Of a stretch of DNA of 7,178 nt, positions 1-3,996 are shown piece by piece. This DNA comes from an uncultured archaeon (GTDB lineage Archaea; Thermoproteota; Nitrososphaeria; Nitrososphaerales; CALBXV01): the NCBI GenBank assembly GCA_937890045.1, contig CALBXV010000628.1, forward strand, positions 1 through 7,178, read 5' to 3'. The notes under the pieces were generated by a model. The model did not search any database. It was not told the origin of the DNA and saw only the letters and a list, made by a program, of their open reading frames with translations. Position 1 is the first letter of the stretch. Each line of letters opens with the position of its first letter. The position numbers and the translations under genes are program-made.

Positions 1-23
1 ATGACTAATTTGTCATAAGCTAC

Positions 24-54
24 AGGGGTATACGTAATGTATACCCCTTTTTTT
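24..54 (+). terminator. Rho-independent terminator, hairpin 1
   Basis: GGGGTATAC (25-33) pairs perfectly with GTATACCCC (39-47) around the five-base loop GTAAT. A24 can also pair with T48, and seven T follow (48-54). This is a textbook intrinsic terminator and ends whatever gene lies to the left of the window. The next start codon is only 27 bases after the T-tract. Its sequence is closely related to the hairpin at 494-525. Confidence 0.9.
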
Positions 55-81
55 GCTTTATAAATAAATAGGAAGGTAAAT

Positions 82-483
82 ATGAATAAAGTATGTCCAG
101 TAATAACACTAGATAACGGCATAAGAATAGCCAACTGGAGTTCACCACATGAATTTAAATTCACTACTGGTGAAGCACTCCCGGCGTGTACACCTGAAAG
201 AGTTAAGTTAATGAGTCTTGAAATAGATGAAATTGTTGTTAACAATGAAAAATGGAAAGATATTGAAATGAGTACAAAGGTAACTGAAACAATTTATGAT
301 GACTTGCGGAAATTGCAAGATGATGATGAAATAGACATCATTCTAGTGCCATTTATGGTATTAGATGCCTTAAAAAACTCTTACTCTACATCATATGGTT
401 CACTATCAACCGAAAAATGTAGAGTAATCAGGGTAGCAGATAGAGTTACTAAAGAAATCTATCCTGATAAATTCTGTTGCTAA
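82..483 (+). CDS. Conserved phage protein of unknown function (133 aa)
   Basis: A complete gene whose ATG at 82 follows the SD site AGGAAGG (70-76) by five bases. The protein is acidic and looks soluble, with no signal peptide or membrane segment. From memory, its pattern resembles a widespread family of uncharacterised phage proteins: an N-terminal ITLDNGI segment (8-14), SSPHEFKFTTG (20-30), LPACTPER (33-40), an acidic centre, a hydrophobic IILVPFMVLDALK segment (86-98) and a C-terminal CRVIRVADRVTKEIYPDKFC (113-132). I know no function or Pfam name for it. It contains five cysteines (5, 36, 113, 132, 133) without a CxxC pair, so a zinc ribbon is not indicated. It stands alone between two terminator hairpins, so it is a single-gene unit. 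That this is a real gene is nearly certain; the family link is from recall and unverified. Confidence 0.9.
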   Translation: MNKVCPVITLDNGIRIANWSSPHEFKFTTGEALPACTPERVKLMSLEIDEIVVNNEKWKDIEMSTKVTETIYDDLRKLQDDDEIDIILVPFMVLDALKNSYSTSYGSLSTEKCRVIRVADRVTKEIYPDKFCC

Positions 484-493
484 GATAAAACGT

Positions 494-525
494 AAGGGGT
501 ACACGAAATGTGTACTCCTTTTTTT
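494..525 (+). terminator. Rho-independent terminator, hairpin 2
   Basis: GGGGTACAC (496-504) pairs with GTGTACTCC (510-518) around the loop GAAAT, with one G-T wobble (498/516). A494 and A495 can pair with T519 and T520, and the T-tract runs 519-525. It ends the gene at 82-483. Compared with hairpin 1, the seventh stem pair is C-G instead of T-A, a compensatory change that supports the stem. The start codon at 554 is 28 bases beyond the T-tract. Confidence 0.88.
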
Positions 526-553
526 GTCTATTTAAATAACCGAAAGGAATAAC

Positions 554-742
554 ATGAAAATAGAATTCAAATTCGAGACCAAAGGAACATTGTTTGAATC
601 GATAAAGAAAGCGATTAAATCAATTCCTACCGGTATTAAAAATGGAATGGATACCTATAAAAAGAAGAAGTATCAAAGATACTTGAAGAATCTAGAAAGC
701 CATTCTGAACCAGTGACAGAAAATAAAGGAGCATCTTGGTAA
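554..742 (+). CDS. Small basic protein of unknown function (62 aa)
   Basis: The ATG follows the SD site AAAGGA (543-548) by five bases and is the first start codon after terminator hairpin 2. The protein is lysine-rich, with a basic middle (roughly residues 15-50, including KKKKYQRYLK at 36-45), and is probably helical. No membrane segment, cysteine motif or recognisable domain is visible, and I do not recognise the family. The basic charge would suit nucleic-acid or membrane-surface contact, but that is only inference. Its TAA stop (740-742) shares its last base with the ATG of the next gene, and the SD for that gene lies inside this one, so the two are translationally coupled. Confidence 0.75.
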   Translation: MKIEFKFETKGTLFESIKKAIKSIPTGIKNGMDTYKKKKYQRYLKNLESHSEPVTENKGASW

Positions 743-945
743 TGGGATATGAAAGAACGCAAGATTATGTTGAATGGGAAGAAGTTTATCGTTCTGAACT
801 GATGATACAGGGCATCTGCCCTAAGTGTCAGGGCACTGGAAAAGAAGAGCATATACATGAGATAGATCAAGATGTTATTGATCGAAATATTGTGGAATGC
901 TCTTCTTGTAATGGGACAGGTAAATATGAACTGTTAGATGGCTAA
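742..945 (+). CDS. DnaJ-type zinc-finger microprotein (67 aa)
   Basis: Two CxxCxGxG motifs are present: CPKCQGTG at residues 26-33 and CSSCNGTG at 53-60, about 20 residues apart. This is the signature of the DnaJ/Hsp40 cysteine-rich domain. DnaJ itself has four such repeats and two zinc sites; two repeats would form one. There is no J domain, so it is not a co-chaperone by architecture. Stand-alone small proteins of this type are common in phages and usually of unknown role, with protein or nucleic-acid binding the likely activity. I chose the ATG at 742 (overlapping the previous stop as TAATG, ten bases after GGAG at 728-731). A TTG at 736, four bases after the same SD, would add two residues and cannot be excluded. 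The stop codon is part of the hairpin at 940-963. Confidence 0.85.
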   Translation: MGYERTQDYVEWEEVYRSELMIQGICPKCQGTGKEEHIHEIDQDVIDRNIVECSSCNGTGKYELLDG

Positions 946-963
946 GAAGTAAAATTCTTAGCC
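940..963 (+). other. Perfect 9-bp hairpin overlapping a stop codon
   Basis: GGCTAAGAA (940-948) and TTCTTAGCC (955-963) pair perfectly around the loop GTAAAA. The TAA stop of the zinc-finger gene (943-945) lies inside the 5 prime arm. No T-tract follows (GTTTGATATA), so it is not a canonical intrinsic terminator. It could protect the mRNA 3 prime end, act in RNA processing or be a weak terminator. A ten-base part of it (TAAGAAGTAA) recurs at 988-997. Confidence 0.65.
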
Positions 964-997
964 GTTTGATATAGGAATTCTGACTATTAAGAAGTAA
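943..997 (+). repeat. Ten-base direct repeat TAAGAAGTAA
   Basis: The exact sequence TAAGAAGTAA occurs at 943-952 and 988-997, 45 bases apart start to start. The first copy forms the 5 prime arm and loop of the perfect hairpin. The second is followed by TTTTTCTATGC and could be a decayed hairpin copy, with only AGAA/TTCT left to pair. Such a short AT-rich repeat could be chance. Confidence 0.4.
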
Positions 998-1092
998 TTT
1001 TTCTATGCAAAAATGACAGATAAAAATGAAATAAGGAAGGATTTAGATTATATGTCTCTCCCTTTTTTGGTTTACAAAAGGAGAAACAAATC
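946..1092 (+). other. Intergenic region, 147 bases, no convincing gene
   Basis: This is the longest gene-free gap in the window. It holds the 3 prime part of the 940-963 hairpin, the second TAAGAAGTAA copy, a weak terminator-like element (1035-1068) and the SD AAAAGGAG (1076-1083) for the next gene. It is the only gap with room for a full sigma-70-type promoter, but the best match (CTGACT at 980-985 with TATGCA at 1004-1009, 18 bases apart) is poor, so I do not call one. A 52-codon frame starting at 1013 runs through the terminator into the next gene and is rejected. Confidence 0.6.
1035..1068 (+). terminator. Weak terminator-like hairpin 3
   Basis: GGAAGGA (1035-1041) can pair with TCTCTCC (1055-1061), with one mismatch (A1038/C1058) and one G-T wobble, around a 13-base loop. 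One further C and then six T (1063-1068) follow. The stem is imperfect, but position and form match the other module boundaries: purine-rich arm, CTCCC arm, T-tract, then a start codon 24 bases later. It would end the module at 554-945. Confidence 0.5.
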
Positions 1093-1296
1093 ATGTTTAG
1101 TTGTAGCCTACATAAAAGAAAATATATTGGATCAATTCCAGTTGTTTCATTGGAAAAAGAATTTAAGATAAAAGAATATCATGAATTCTGTAGAAAATGC
1201 TGGGAGAAATCAATAATAAATGATATCAAAGTCGAAGCTGCAATTGATAAGGTAATCGATAATGATATCGATGAAAGCAAGTTTAGGGAGGTGTAA
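1093..1296 (+). CDS. Small protein with possible zinc site (67 aa), function unknown
   Basis: The ATG is nine bases after GGAG (1080-1083), part of a strong AAAAGGAG SD, and is the first gene of the third module. Cysteines 4, 33 and 36 and histidine 7 form a C-x2-H ... C-x2-C arrangement (CSLH, CRKC) that could hold one zinc, though the first half is atypical. The C-terminal half is charged and helical (residues 38-67, rich in D, E, K and I). No family is recognised. The TAA stop (1294-1296) shares its last base with the next ATG, and the next gene's SD (GGGAGG, 1286-1291) lies inside this one. Confidence 0.75.
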   Translation: MFSCSLHKRKYIGSIPVVSLEKEFKIKEYHEFCRKCWEKSIINDIKVEAAIDKVIDNDIDESKFREV

Positions 1297-1514
1297 TGAA
1301 CTATTATGAACTAGTTCAATTATCTGATAAAGTAAATAGAAATATACACTTTATGATTGATAGTCTTAGAAATGGAATTACAGAAGAAGACTCTGTTGAA
1401 TGGACTGTCAAAAAATTAAGGGAAACACAAATACAAGCAGAATTGCTAAAAGATAAACTGTTACAATTAAATGTAAATAATGTAATCATTGCAGCAAATG
1501 AAGTCAAAGAATGA
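1296..1514 (+). CDS. Small helical protein of unknown function (72 aa)
   Basis: It starts at the ATG of a TAATG overlap, directly after the SD GGGAGG. The protein is almost entirely predicted helix: acidic and basic residues alternate with leucine/isoleucine, especially at 36-62 (TVKKLRETQIQAELLKDKLL), suggesting a helical hairpin or short coiled coil. It has no cysteines, membrane segment or known motif, and I do not recognise the family. Its TGA stop (1512-1514) overlaps the next ATG as ATGA, so the two are coupled. A frame on the opposite strand covering the same bases (1316-1507) is a shadow. Confidence 0.75.
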   Translation: MNYYELVQLSDKVNRNIHFMIDSLRNGITEEDSVEWTVKKLRETQIQAELLKDKLLQLNVNNVIIAANEVKE

Positions 1515-1828
1515 TTAGAGGATTTACAGTAGCCGGTAATATCGGTAAAGCAATTGGCTATATGGCTTATGGATTAAATCAATCTGTAAAGTTGCTTGGC
1601 AGAGTGGCACGTGGAGTGGCTAACTCTGTAACCAATAAGCCAAAATATAACGTTACTGTGATGGATCATGGTAACATAATAAATGAATATAAAAATATAG
1701 ATGGTGTACGTGTAAATCAAATTATTACTGCAGTTACACATCTTGAAAAAGACTATTCAATACTGATAGGAAGGAATTATGGAAGTAACAATACCGAAAC
1801 GAGATCGAGAGAGATGGAGAATATATGA
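1511..1828 (+). CDS. Phage protein of unknown function with Gly/Ala-rich N-terminus (105 aa)
   Basis: The ATG overlaps the previous stop (ATGA, 1511-1514), and only a weak purine SD is visible, so translation probably depends on coupling. Residues 5-40 are rich in glycine, alanine and valine with spaced basic residues (FTVAGNIGKAIGYMAYG, then VKLLGRVARGVANSV). This could be an amphipathic, membrane-touching helix, but it is not a clean transmembrane segment. Residues 45-90 look like a small alpha/beta fold (KYNVTVMDHGNIINEYKNI ... IITAVTHLEKDYSILIG). No family is recognised. The 3 prime end overlaps the 1779 reading frame by 50 bases, and its TGA stop forms another ATGA at 1825-1828. Confidence 0.7.
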   Translation: MIRGFTVAGNIGKAIGYMAYGLNQSVKLLGRVARGVANSVTNKPKYNVTVMDHGNIINEYKNIDGVRVNQIITAVTHLEKDYSILIGRNYGSNNTETRSREMENI

Positions 1829-2036
1829 AAATTTTATTCTACAAGTTGTTAAACCTCATAAGAGGAATTGTTTCAATATGATAAATCAGATGAACCGGCA
1901 ACAGCTAGAGGCTTTTGTTGGTGAAAACTATGATATGTCATTTCAAATAATAAAGAACTCAACGTCCTCAGCACAGAACGCAAAGCTTTTAAGTCAGATA
2001 ACATATGCGAAAAATTTGCTGAGGCTATTGAGTTAG
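1779..2036 (+). CDS. Small protein of unknown function (up to 85 aa), start ambiguous
   Basis: The frame begins at ATG 1779, four bases after a good SD (AGGAAGGA, within 1768-1775), inside the end of the previous gene. The protein is basic near its N-terminus and helical throughout, with no recognised domain. An alternative start at ATG 1878 (residue 34, beginning MINQMNRQQLEAF) is attractive: an 18-codon frame at 1825-1881 links the previous stop to it by ATGA overlaps at both ends, the style of junction used across this operon. The same frame stays open after the TAG stop (2034-2036) for another 111 codons, so readthrough into the 2181 gene is formally possible. The gene is likely real, but its 5 prime end is not settled. 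Confidence 0.6.
   Translation: MEVTIPKRDRERWRIYENFILQVVKPHKRNCFNMINQMNRQQLEAFVGENYDMSFQIIKNSTSSAQNAKLLSQITYAKNLLRLLS
1825..1881 (+). CDS. Possible 18-residue hydrophobic micropeptide or coupling leader
   Basis: ATG 1825 overlaps the TGA of the 1511 gene (ATGA), and this frame's own TGA (1879-1881) overlaps ATG 1878 of the next frame (ATGA again). The peptide, MKILFYKLLNLIRGIVSI, is hydrophobic with two lysines and one arginine, like a very short membrane peptide. No strong SD lies before it. It may only carry ribosomes from one gene to the next, or it may be chance overlap within the 1779 gene. Confidence 0.3.
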   Translation: MKILFYKLLNLIRGIVSI

Positions 2037-2180
2037 TCACAATTAGGAACTACGGTTTCTATAGCAGGGGCTTGGTTGAATTTGAATAGTCCGGGAGACC
2101 ATCTATGTAGAAGGTTTCGATCTATTCAGACAGCGAAAAAACGCCTTATGTCAAGTCCTTGCGAAATTATTGGAGAATAT
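2037..2180 (+). other. 144-base non-coding gap with a foldable stem-loop at 2081-2130
   Basis: After the TAG at 2034-2036 no well-formed gene begins until about 2181. TTTGAATAG (2081-2089) pairs with CTATTCAGA (2122-2130), nine pairs with one wobble. Inside, ACCATCT (2098-2104) pairs with AGAAGGT (2109-2115) with one A/A mismatch around ATGT, leaving an internal loop TCCGGGAG / TTCGAT. GCG (2133-2135) and CGC (2142-2144) flank an A6 loop. The stretch is less AT-rich than its surroundings, and its codons (CCG, CGC, CGA, GCG) are unlike the neighbouring genes. I tested it as a tRNA and it does not fit. It could be a structured RNA element, a decayed gene or the 5 prime extension of the next gene. 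Confidence 0.4.
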
Positions 2181-2372
2181 ATGTCAAGTAGTGATTATGA
2201 TTGGAAAACAAATAAGTTAAAGAGAGGATGGCCTTATAAAGGCGATGCTCCAGATGATCCTGAATATATCAAAGATAAGAAAAAATTATTCAATGAAAAT
2301 GGCAATGGCTGGTGGATAAAACCAGTCAGAGTCGAAAAAACAGTAGCAAGGAGGAGAAATGAAGTTAGTTAA
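2181..2372 (+). CDS. Small basic protein of unknown function (63 aa), start uncertain
   Basis: I prefer ATG 2181, five bases after GGAG (2172-2175). The frame is open upstream to the TAG at 2034, and two other starts exist: ATG 2148, and TTG 2076, which is preceded by AGGGG and would give 98 residues. The protein from 2181 is rich in charged and aromatic residues (KLKRGWPYKGDAPDDPEYIK at 12-31, then NGNGWWIKPVRVEK at 40-53) and ends in a basic RRRNEVS tail. The W/P/Y-rich character suggests a compact nucleic-acid or protein-binding module, but I recognise no family. The last 14 bases overlap the start of the ParB-like gene, whose very strong SD AGGAGGAG is encoded in this gene. Confidence 0.6.
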   Translation: MSSSDYDWKTNKLKRGWPYKGDAPDDPEYIKDKKKLFNENGNGWWIKPVRVEKTVARRRNEVS

Positions 2373-2994
2373 CCTTAAGGTTGATAAAATAAAACCTAGT
2401 CCTTTTAATCCACCTGTACGCACAGATCGCACGAACAGTAAGTACAAGGCATTAAGAAGGTCAATTAAACGTGTAGGGATATTGGTACCATTATCGGTAA
2501 CAAATGACTATACATTGATTGATGGTAACAGGAGACTTGAAATTGCAAAGGAATTAAATATGGAAAAAGTTCCTACAATTGTCAATAGCTCAGAAAGTAT
2601 GGCAAGATTCGATGAATATTTTATCGAAGCTAATGAAAATACAATGCCAATGTCATCGGCTCAGGAGTTATATAGATATCTTAAAGGAGCAAATATATCA
2701 AGCTCTACAAGAAGGTCAATTGAGCATTTGAAAGAAATTGGCGGTATTAGAGTATTAAAGCAAATACTAAAAACCGGTAAGTCACCAGTCACTTTTCATA
2801 TAGCTGTAAATCAGTATAAGAACTATGCAAAAGCTTACAATAATCCAAGTGAGTTGCAGCATGTTATGTATTGGATGCTAAATGTTGGGAGTCCTTATAA
2901 GCTAAAGAAGGCAATTGGAGATTATGTACCATTGTCTATTCTACTGGAAGCAGTGAAAAAGCGTAAGCCTTTAAAGACGACAATTACGATATAG
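2359..2994 (+). CDS. ParB/Srx-like nuclease-domain protein (211 aa)
   Basis: Residues 1-75 match the ParB N-terminal (ParB/sulfiredoxin) fold. It begins with LKVDKIKPSPFNPP (6-19), then a helix before the strand GILVPLSVT (40-48), then LIDGNRRLEIAKELNMEKVPTIV (53-75). The box DGNRRL (55-60) corresponds to the DGHRRL/GERR motif, which in ParB binds CTP and in relatives supports nuclease or kinase activity. Residues 95-150 are helical, and SSTRRSIEHLKEIGGIRVL (114-132) may be the helix-turn-helix part. The C-terminus (165-211) is basic. At 211 residues it is shorter than chromosomal ParB (about 280-300), and no parA lies in the window. DNA binding, regulation or segregation are all possible. 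The ATG follows the SD AGGAGGAG (2349-2356), the strongest in the window. It is the last gene of its module, before the structured gap at 2995-3108. Confidence 0.85.
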   Translation: MKLVNLKVDKIKPSPFNPPVRTDRTNSKYKALRRSIKRVGILVPLSVTNDYTLIDGNRRLEIAKELNMEKVPTIVNSSESMARFDEYFIEANENTMPMSSAQELYRYLKGANISSSTRRSIEHLKEIGGIRVLKQILKTGKSPVTFHIAVNQYKNYAKAYNNPSELQHVMYWMLNVGSPYKLKKAIGDYVPLSILLEAVKKRKPLKTTITI

Positions 2995-3000
2995 AGATTT

Positions 3001-3075
3001 GGGGAGTCTGTTTTGCATTGTGGCCCCTCCCTTCATGATGCTAGGATCAAACCTCGGTAGCAGGCTCTCCTTTTT
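3001..3075 (+). terminator. Branched terminator / structured RNA, hairpin 4
   Basis: GGGGAGTCTG (3001-3010) pairs with CAGGCTCTCC (3061-3070), ten pairs including two G-T wobbles, followed by T5 (3071-3075). The 50 bases enclosed fold further: GCATTGTG (3015-3022) pairs with CATGATGC (3034-3041), eight pairs with tandem wobbles. This exposes an 11-base C-rich loop, GCCCCTCCCTT (3023-3033). A third small stem at 3042-3060 (TA/TA with GG/CC) is weak. The loop bases CTCCC (3027-3031) could instead pair with GGGAG (3002-3006) and break the outer stem. It is therefore either a terminator with an elaborate loop or a switchable element. The start codon at 3109 follows the T-tract by 33 bases. Confidence 0.6.
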
Positions 3076-3108
3076 CTAAATGTTTAAAAATATAAAGGTG
3101 AATAATAA

Positions 3109-3486
3109 ATGGATTTAGTAAGTGATTTTATATTTGATGATATGTGCGAAGATATCTTTCCTTATCTTGATGATATATGTGAAGATATCTTTCCTTCACC
3201 AAAATATATAATGGAAGATTACAACCTTAGCAAAGAAGATGCTTCAAAGGTGTTTTGGGCATGGATAGCAGAAAGAGGAGTAGAAATGACTGAACACAAA
3301 TTAAATATCTTAGAAGAAAGATTAAATGACTTAGAAAGGACAGTTAATGACCATCAAGAAGTACTGGAAAAAATAAATAATATACTTGATGGTGCTTTAA
3401 TTACTTTTGAAAATCTAAGAGATATGATTGATAATATATATGCAAGAATAAAAGCAACAGAAGACGCAATAACAGAAGTTAGATGA
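3109..3486 (+). CDS. Acidic coiled-coil protein with 11-residue tandem repeat (125 aa)
   Basis: The ATG is eight bases after AAAGGTG (3094-3100). There are three parts. Residues 1-37 are strongly acidic and contain the tandem repeat DDMCEDIFPYL / DDICEDIFPSP (10-20 and 21-31). Residues 38-59 form a helix with aromatics (NLSKEDASKVFWAWIAERG). Residues 60-125 are a long charged helix with heptad-like leucine/isoleucine spacing (HKLNILEERLNDLERTV and onward), very probably a coiled coil. There is no catalytic motif, and I do not recognise the family. The acidic N-terminus might mimic DNA or bind a host protein, as some early phage proteins do; this is inference. An internal in-frame ATG at 3286 with its own SD may yield the coiled-coil part alone. 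Its TGA overlaps the next ATG (ATGA, 3483-3486). Confidence 0.8.
   Translation: MDLVSDFIFDDMCEDIFPYLDDICEDIFPSPKYIMEDYNLSKEDASKVFWAWIAERGVEMTEHKLNILEERLNDLERTVNDHQEVLEKINNILDGALITFENLRDMIDNIYARIKATEDAITEVR
3136..3196 (+). repeat. 33-base tandem repeat inside the coding region
   Basis: Bases 3136-3163 and 3169-3196 are near-identical 28-base copies with a 33-base period. The 13 bases GAAGATATCTTTC and the flanking CTT are identical in both; differences are ATG/ATA and TGC/TGT. They encode two 11-residue units with the core DD(M/I)CEDIFP. The high nucleotide identity suggests a recent duplication or one still under exchange. Confidence 0.85.
3275..3288 (+). promoter_or_regulatory. Internal ribosome binding site and in-frame ATG
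   Basis: GAGGAG (3275-3280) is followed after five bases by ATG (3286-3288), in frame with the gene that begins at 3109. Initiation here would give a 66-residue product beginning MTEHKLNILEERL that contains only the coiled-coil part. The codons forming the SD are Arg-Gly-Val-type coding (RGVEM), so chance cannot be excluded, but strength and spacing equal or exceed those of several annotated starts nearby. Confidence 0.5.
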
Positions 3487-3683
3487 AATATTTCGGCAAA
3501 GAAATGACACCAGAAGATATCCAAACAGTTGAATTTGTCAACAATAGTTTTAAAGACAAATCTTCATACTACAGCTTCGAGAAACCACCGGCTGAGATAT
3601 CAATAGTATGGAATCTTGATGATTGGTTTGACTGGTTGGATAGGTGTTGGAAAAAAGGAGATAATAATGAATTATCTAAGTGA
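3483..3683 (+). CDS. Small acidic, tryptophan-rich protein of unknown function (66 aa)
   Basis: The ATG overlaps the previous stop as ATGA, with only a weak upstream purine stretch, so translation is probably coupled. The start MKYFGKEMTPEDIQTVEFVN looks like a normal N-terminus. Residues 42-56 are rich in tryptophan and aspartate (VWNLDDWFDWLDRCW), giving an aromatic acidic helix that could serve as a protein-binding surface. No family is recognised. The SD AAAAAAGGAG for the next gene lies inside this one, and the genes overlap by 17 bases. Confidence 0.65.
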   Translation: MKYFGKEMTPEDIQTVEFVNNSFKDKSSYYSFEKPPAEISIVWNLDDWFDWLDRCWKKGDNNELSK

Positions 3684-3996
3684 ATGCTGCGATGCCTTGC
3701 CTATGGGAGAGTTATATGACAGATTAGGTATCTGCTCATCATGCAAAGAATATGCAGGATTTAATAAAGATCGTGGACTAACGAAAGACGAAGTTAAAAT
3801 AGTTATGAAAGAAGTAAATAAAGCTCATATTGAAAAGGCTCAATTTAAAGCATATAAGATAATTAAAGATTTGGGACATTGGAATATGGACTCAAGATCA
3901 GCAATAGAAGCGTCTGGATTGTCTCAAAACATATATCTAGACATAAAAAGAAATTTCAATGAACTCAATAAACAATATGGAGGTAACGATAAATGA
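3667..3996 (+). CDS. Zinc-ribbon protein with helical C-terminus (109 aa)
   Basis: I chose ATG 3667, six bases after the strong SD AAAGGAG (3654-3660). The frame is open further upstream to 3616, but that extension has no SD and lies inside the previous gene. Cysteines 7, 8, 23 and 26 (SECCDALPMG ... GICSSCKEYA) form the CC...CxxC zinc-ribbon pattern common in short phage proteins. Residues 38-103 look all-helical, and SRSAIEASGLSQNIYLDIKRNFNEL (77-101; written here in the pieces SRSAIEASGL and SQNIYLDIKR) could contain a helix-turn-helix. A DNA- or RNA-binding regulator is plausible but not shown. The TGA overlaps the next ATG (ATGA, 3993-3996). Confidence 0.8.
   Translation: MNYLSECCDALPMGELYDRLGICSSCKEYAGFNKDRGLTKDEVKIVMKEVNKAHIEKAQFKAYKIIKDLGHWNMDSRSAIEASGLSQNIYLDIKRNFNELNKQYGGNDK

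Noticed and set aside
1..18. Tail of an upstream gene (frame ending at TAA 16-18)
   Set aside because: Stops occur in all three frames within the first 18 bases, so the correct one cannot be chosen; only the following terminator implies a gene to the left.
673..870. Minus-strand frame of 65 codons
   Set aside because: It lies opposite two plus-strand genes with good SD sites and has no SD of its own; a shadow.
980..1009. Sigma-70-like promoter (CTGACT, 18-base gap, TATGCA)
   Set aside because: Only about four of six and three of six consensus matches; in AT-rich DNA this is expected by chance.
1013..1171. A roughly 52-codon plus-strand frame starting at ATG 1013 (MTDKNEIRKDLDYMSLPF...)
   Set aside because: It has no SD, runs through the terminator-like element and T-tract, and overlaps the start of the well-supported 1093 gene in another frame.
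1316..1507. Minus-strand frame of 63 codons
   Set aside because: Mirror of the 1296-1514 gene; Ser/Phe/Leu-rich composition typical of antisense to a charged helical protein.
2061..2130. tRNA-like impression (TAGC...GG box and GGTTTCGATC)
   Set aside because: The T-arm cannot pair around TTCGATC (T/T and G/A clashes), the D-arm has no 3 prime partner, and there is no seven-base anticodon loop. No tRNA is called.
3616..3666. Upstream extension of the zinc-ribbon gene (MMIGLTGWIGVGKKEII, resembling a P-loop)
   Set aside because: It has no SD, overlaps the previous gene deeply, and the GWIGVGKKE string is not a true Walker A (GxxxxGK[ST]); the strong SD at 3654-3660 places the start at 3667.
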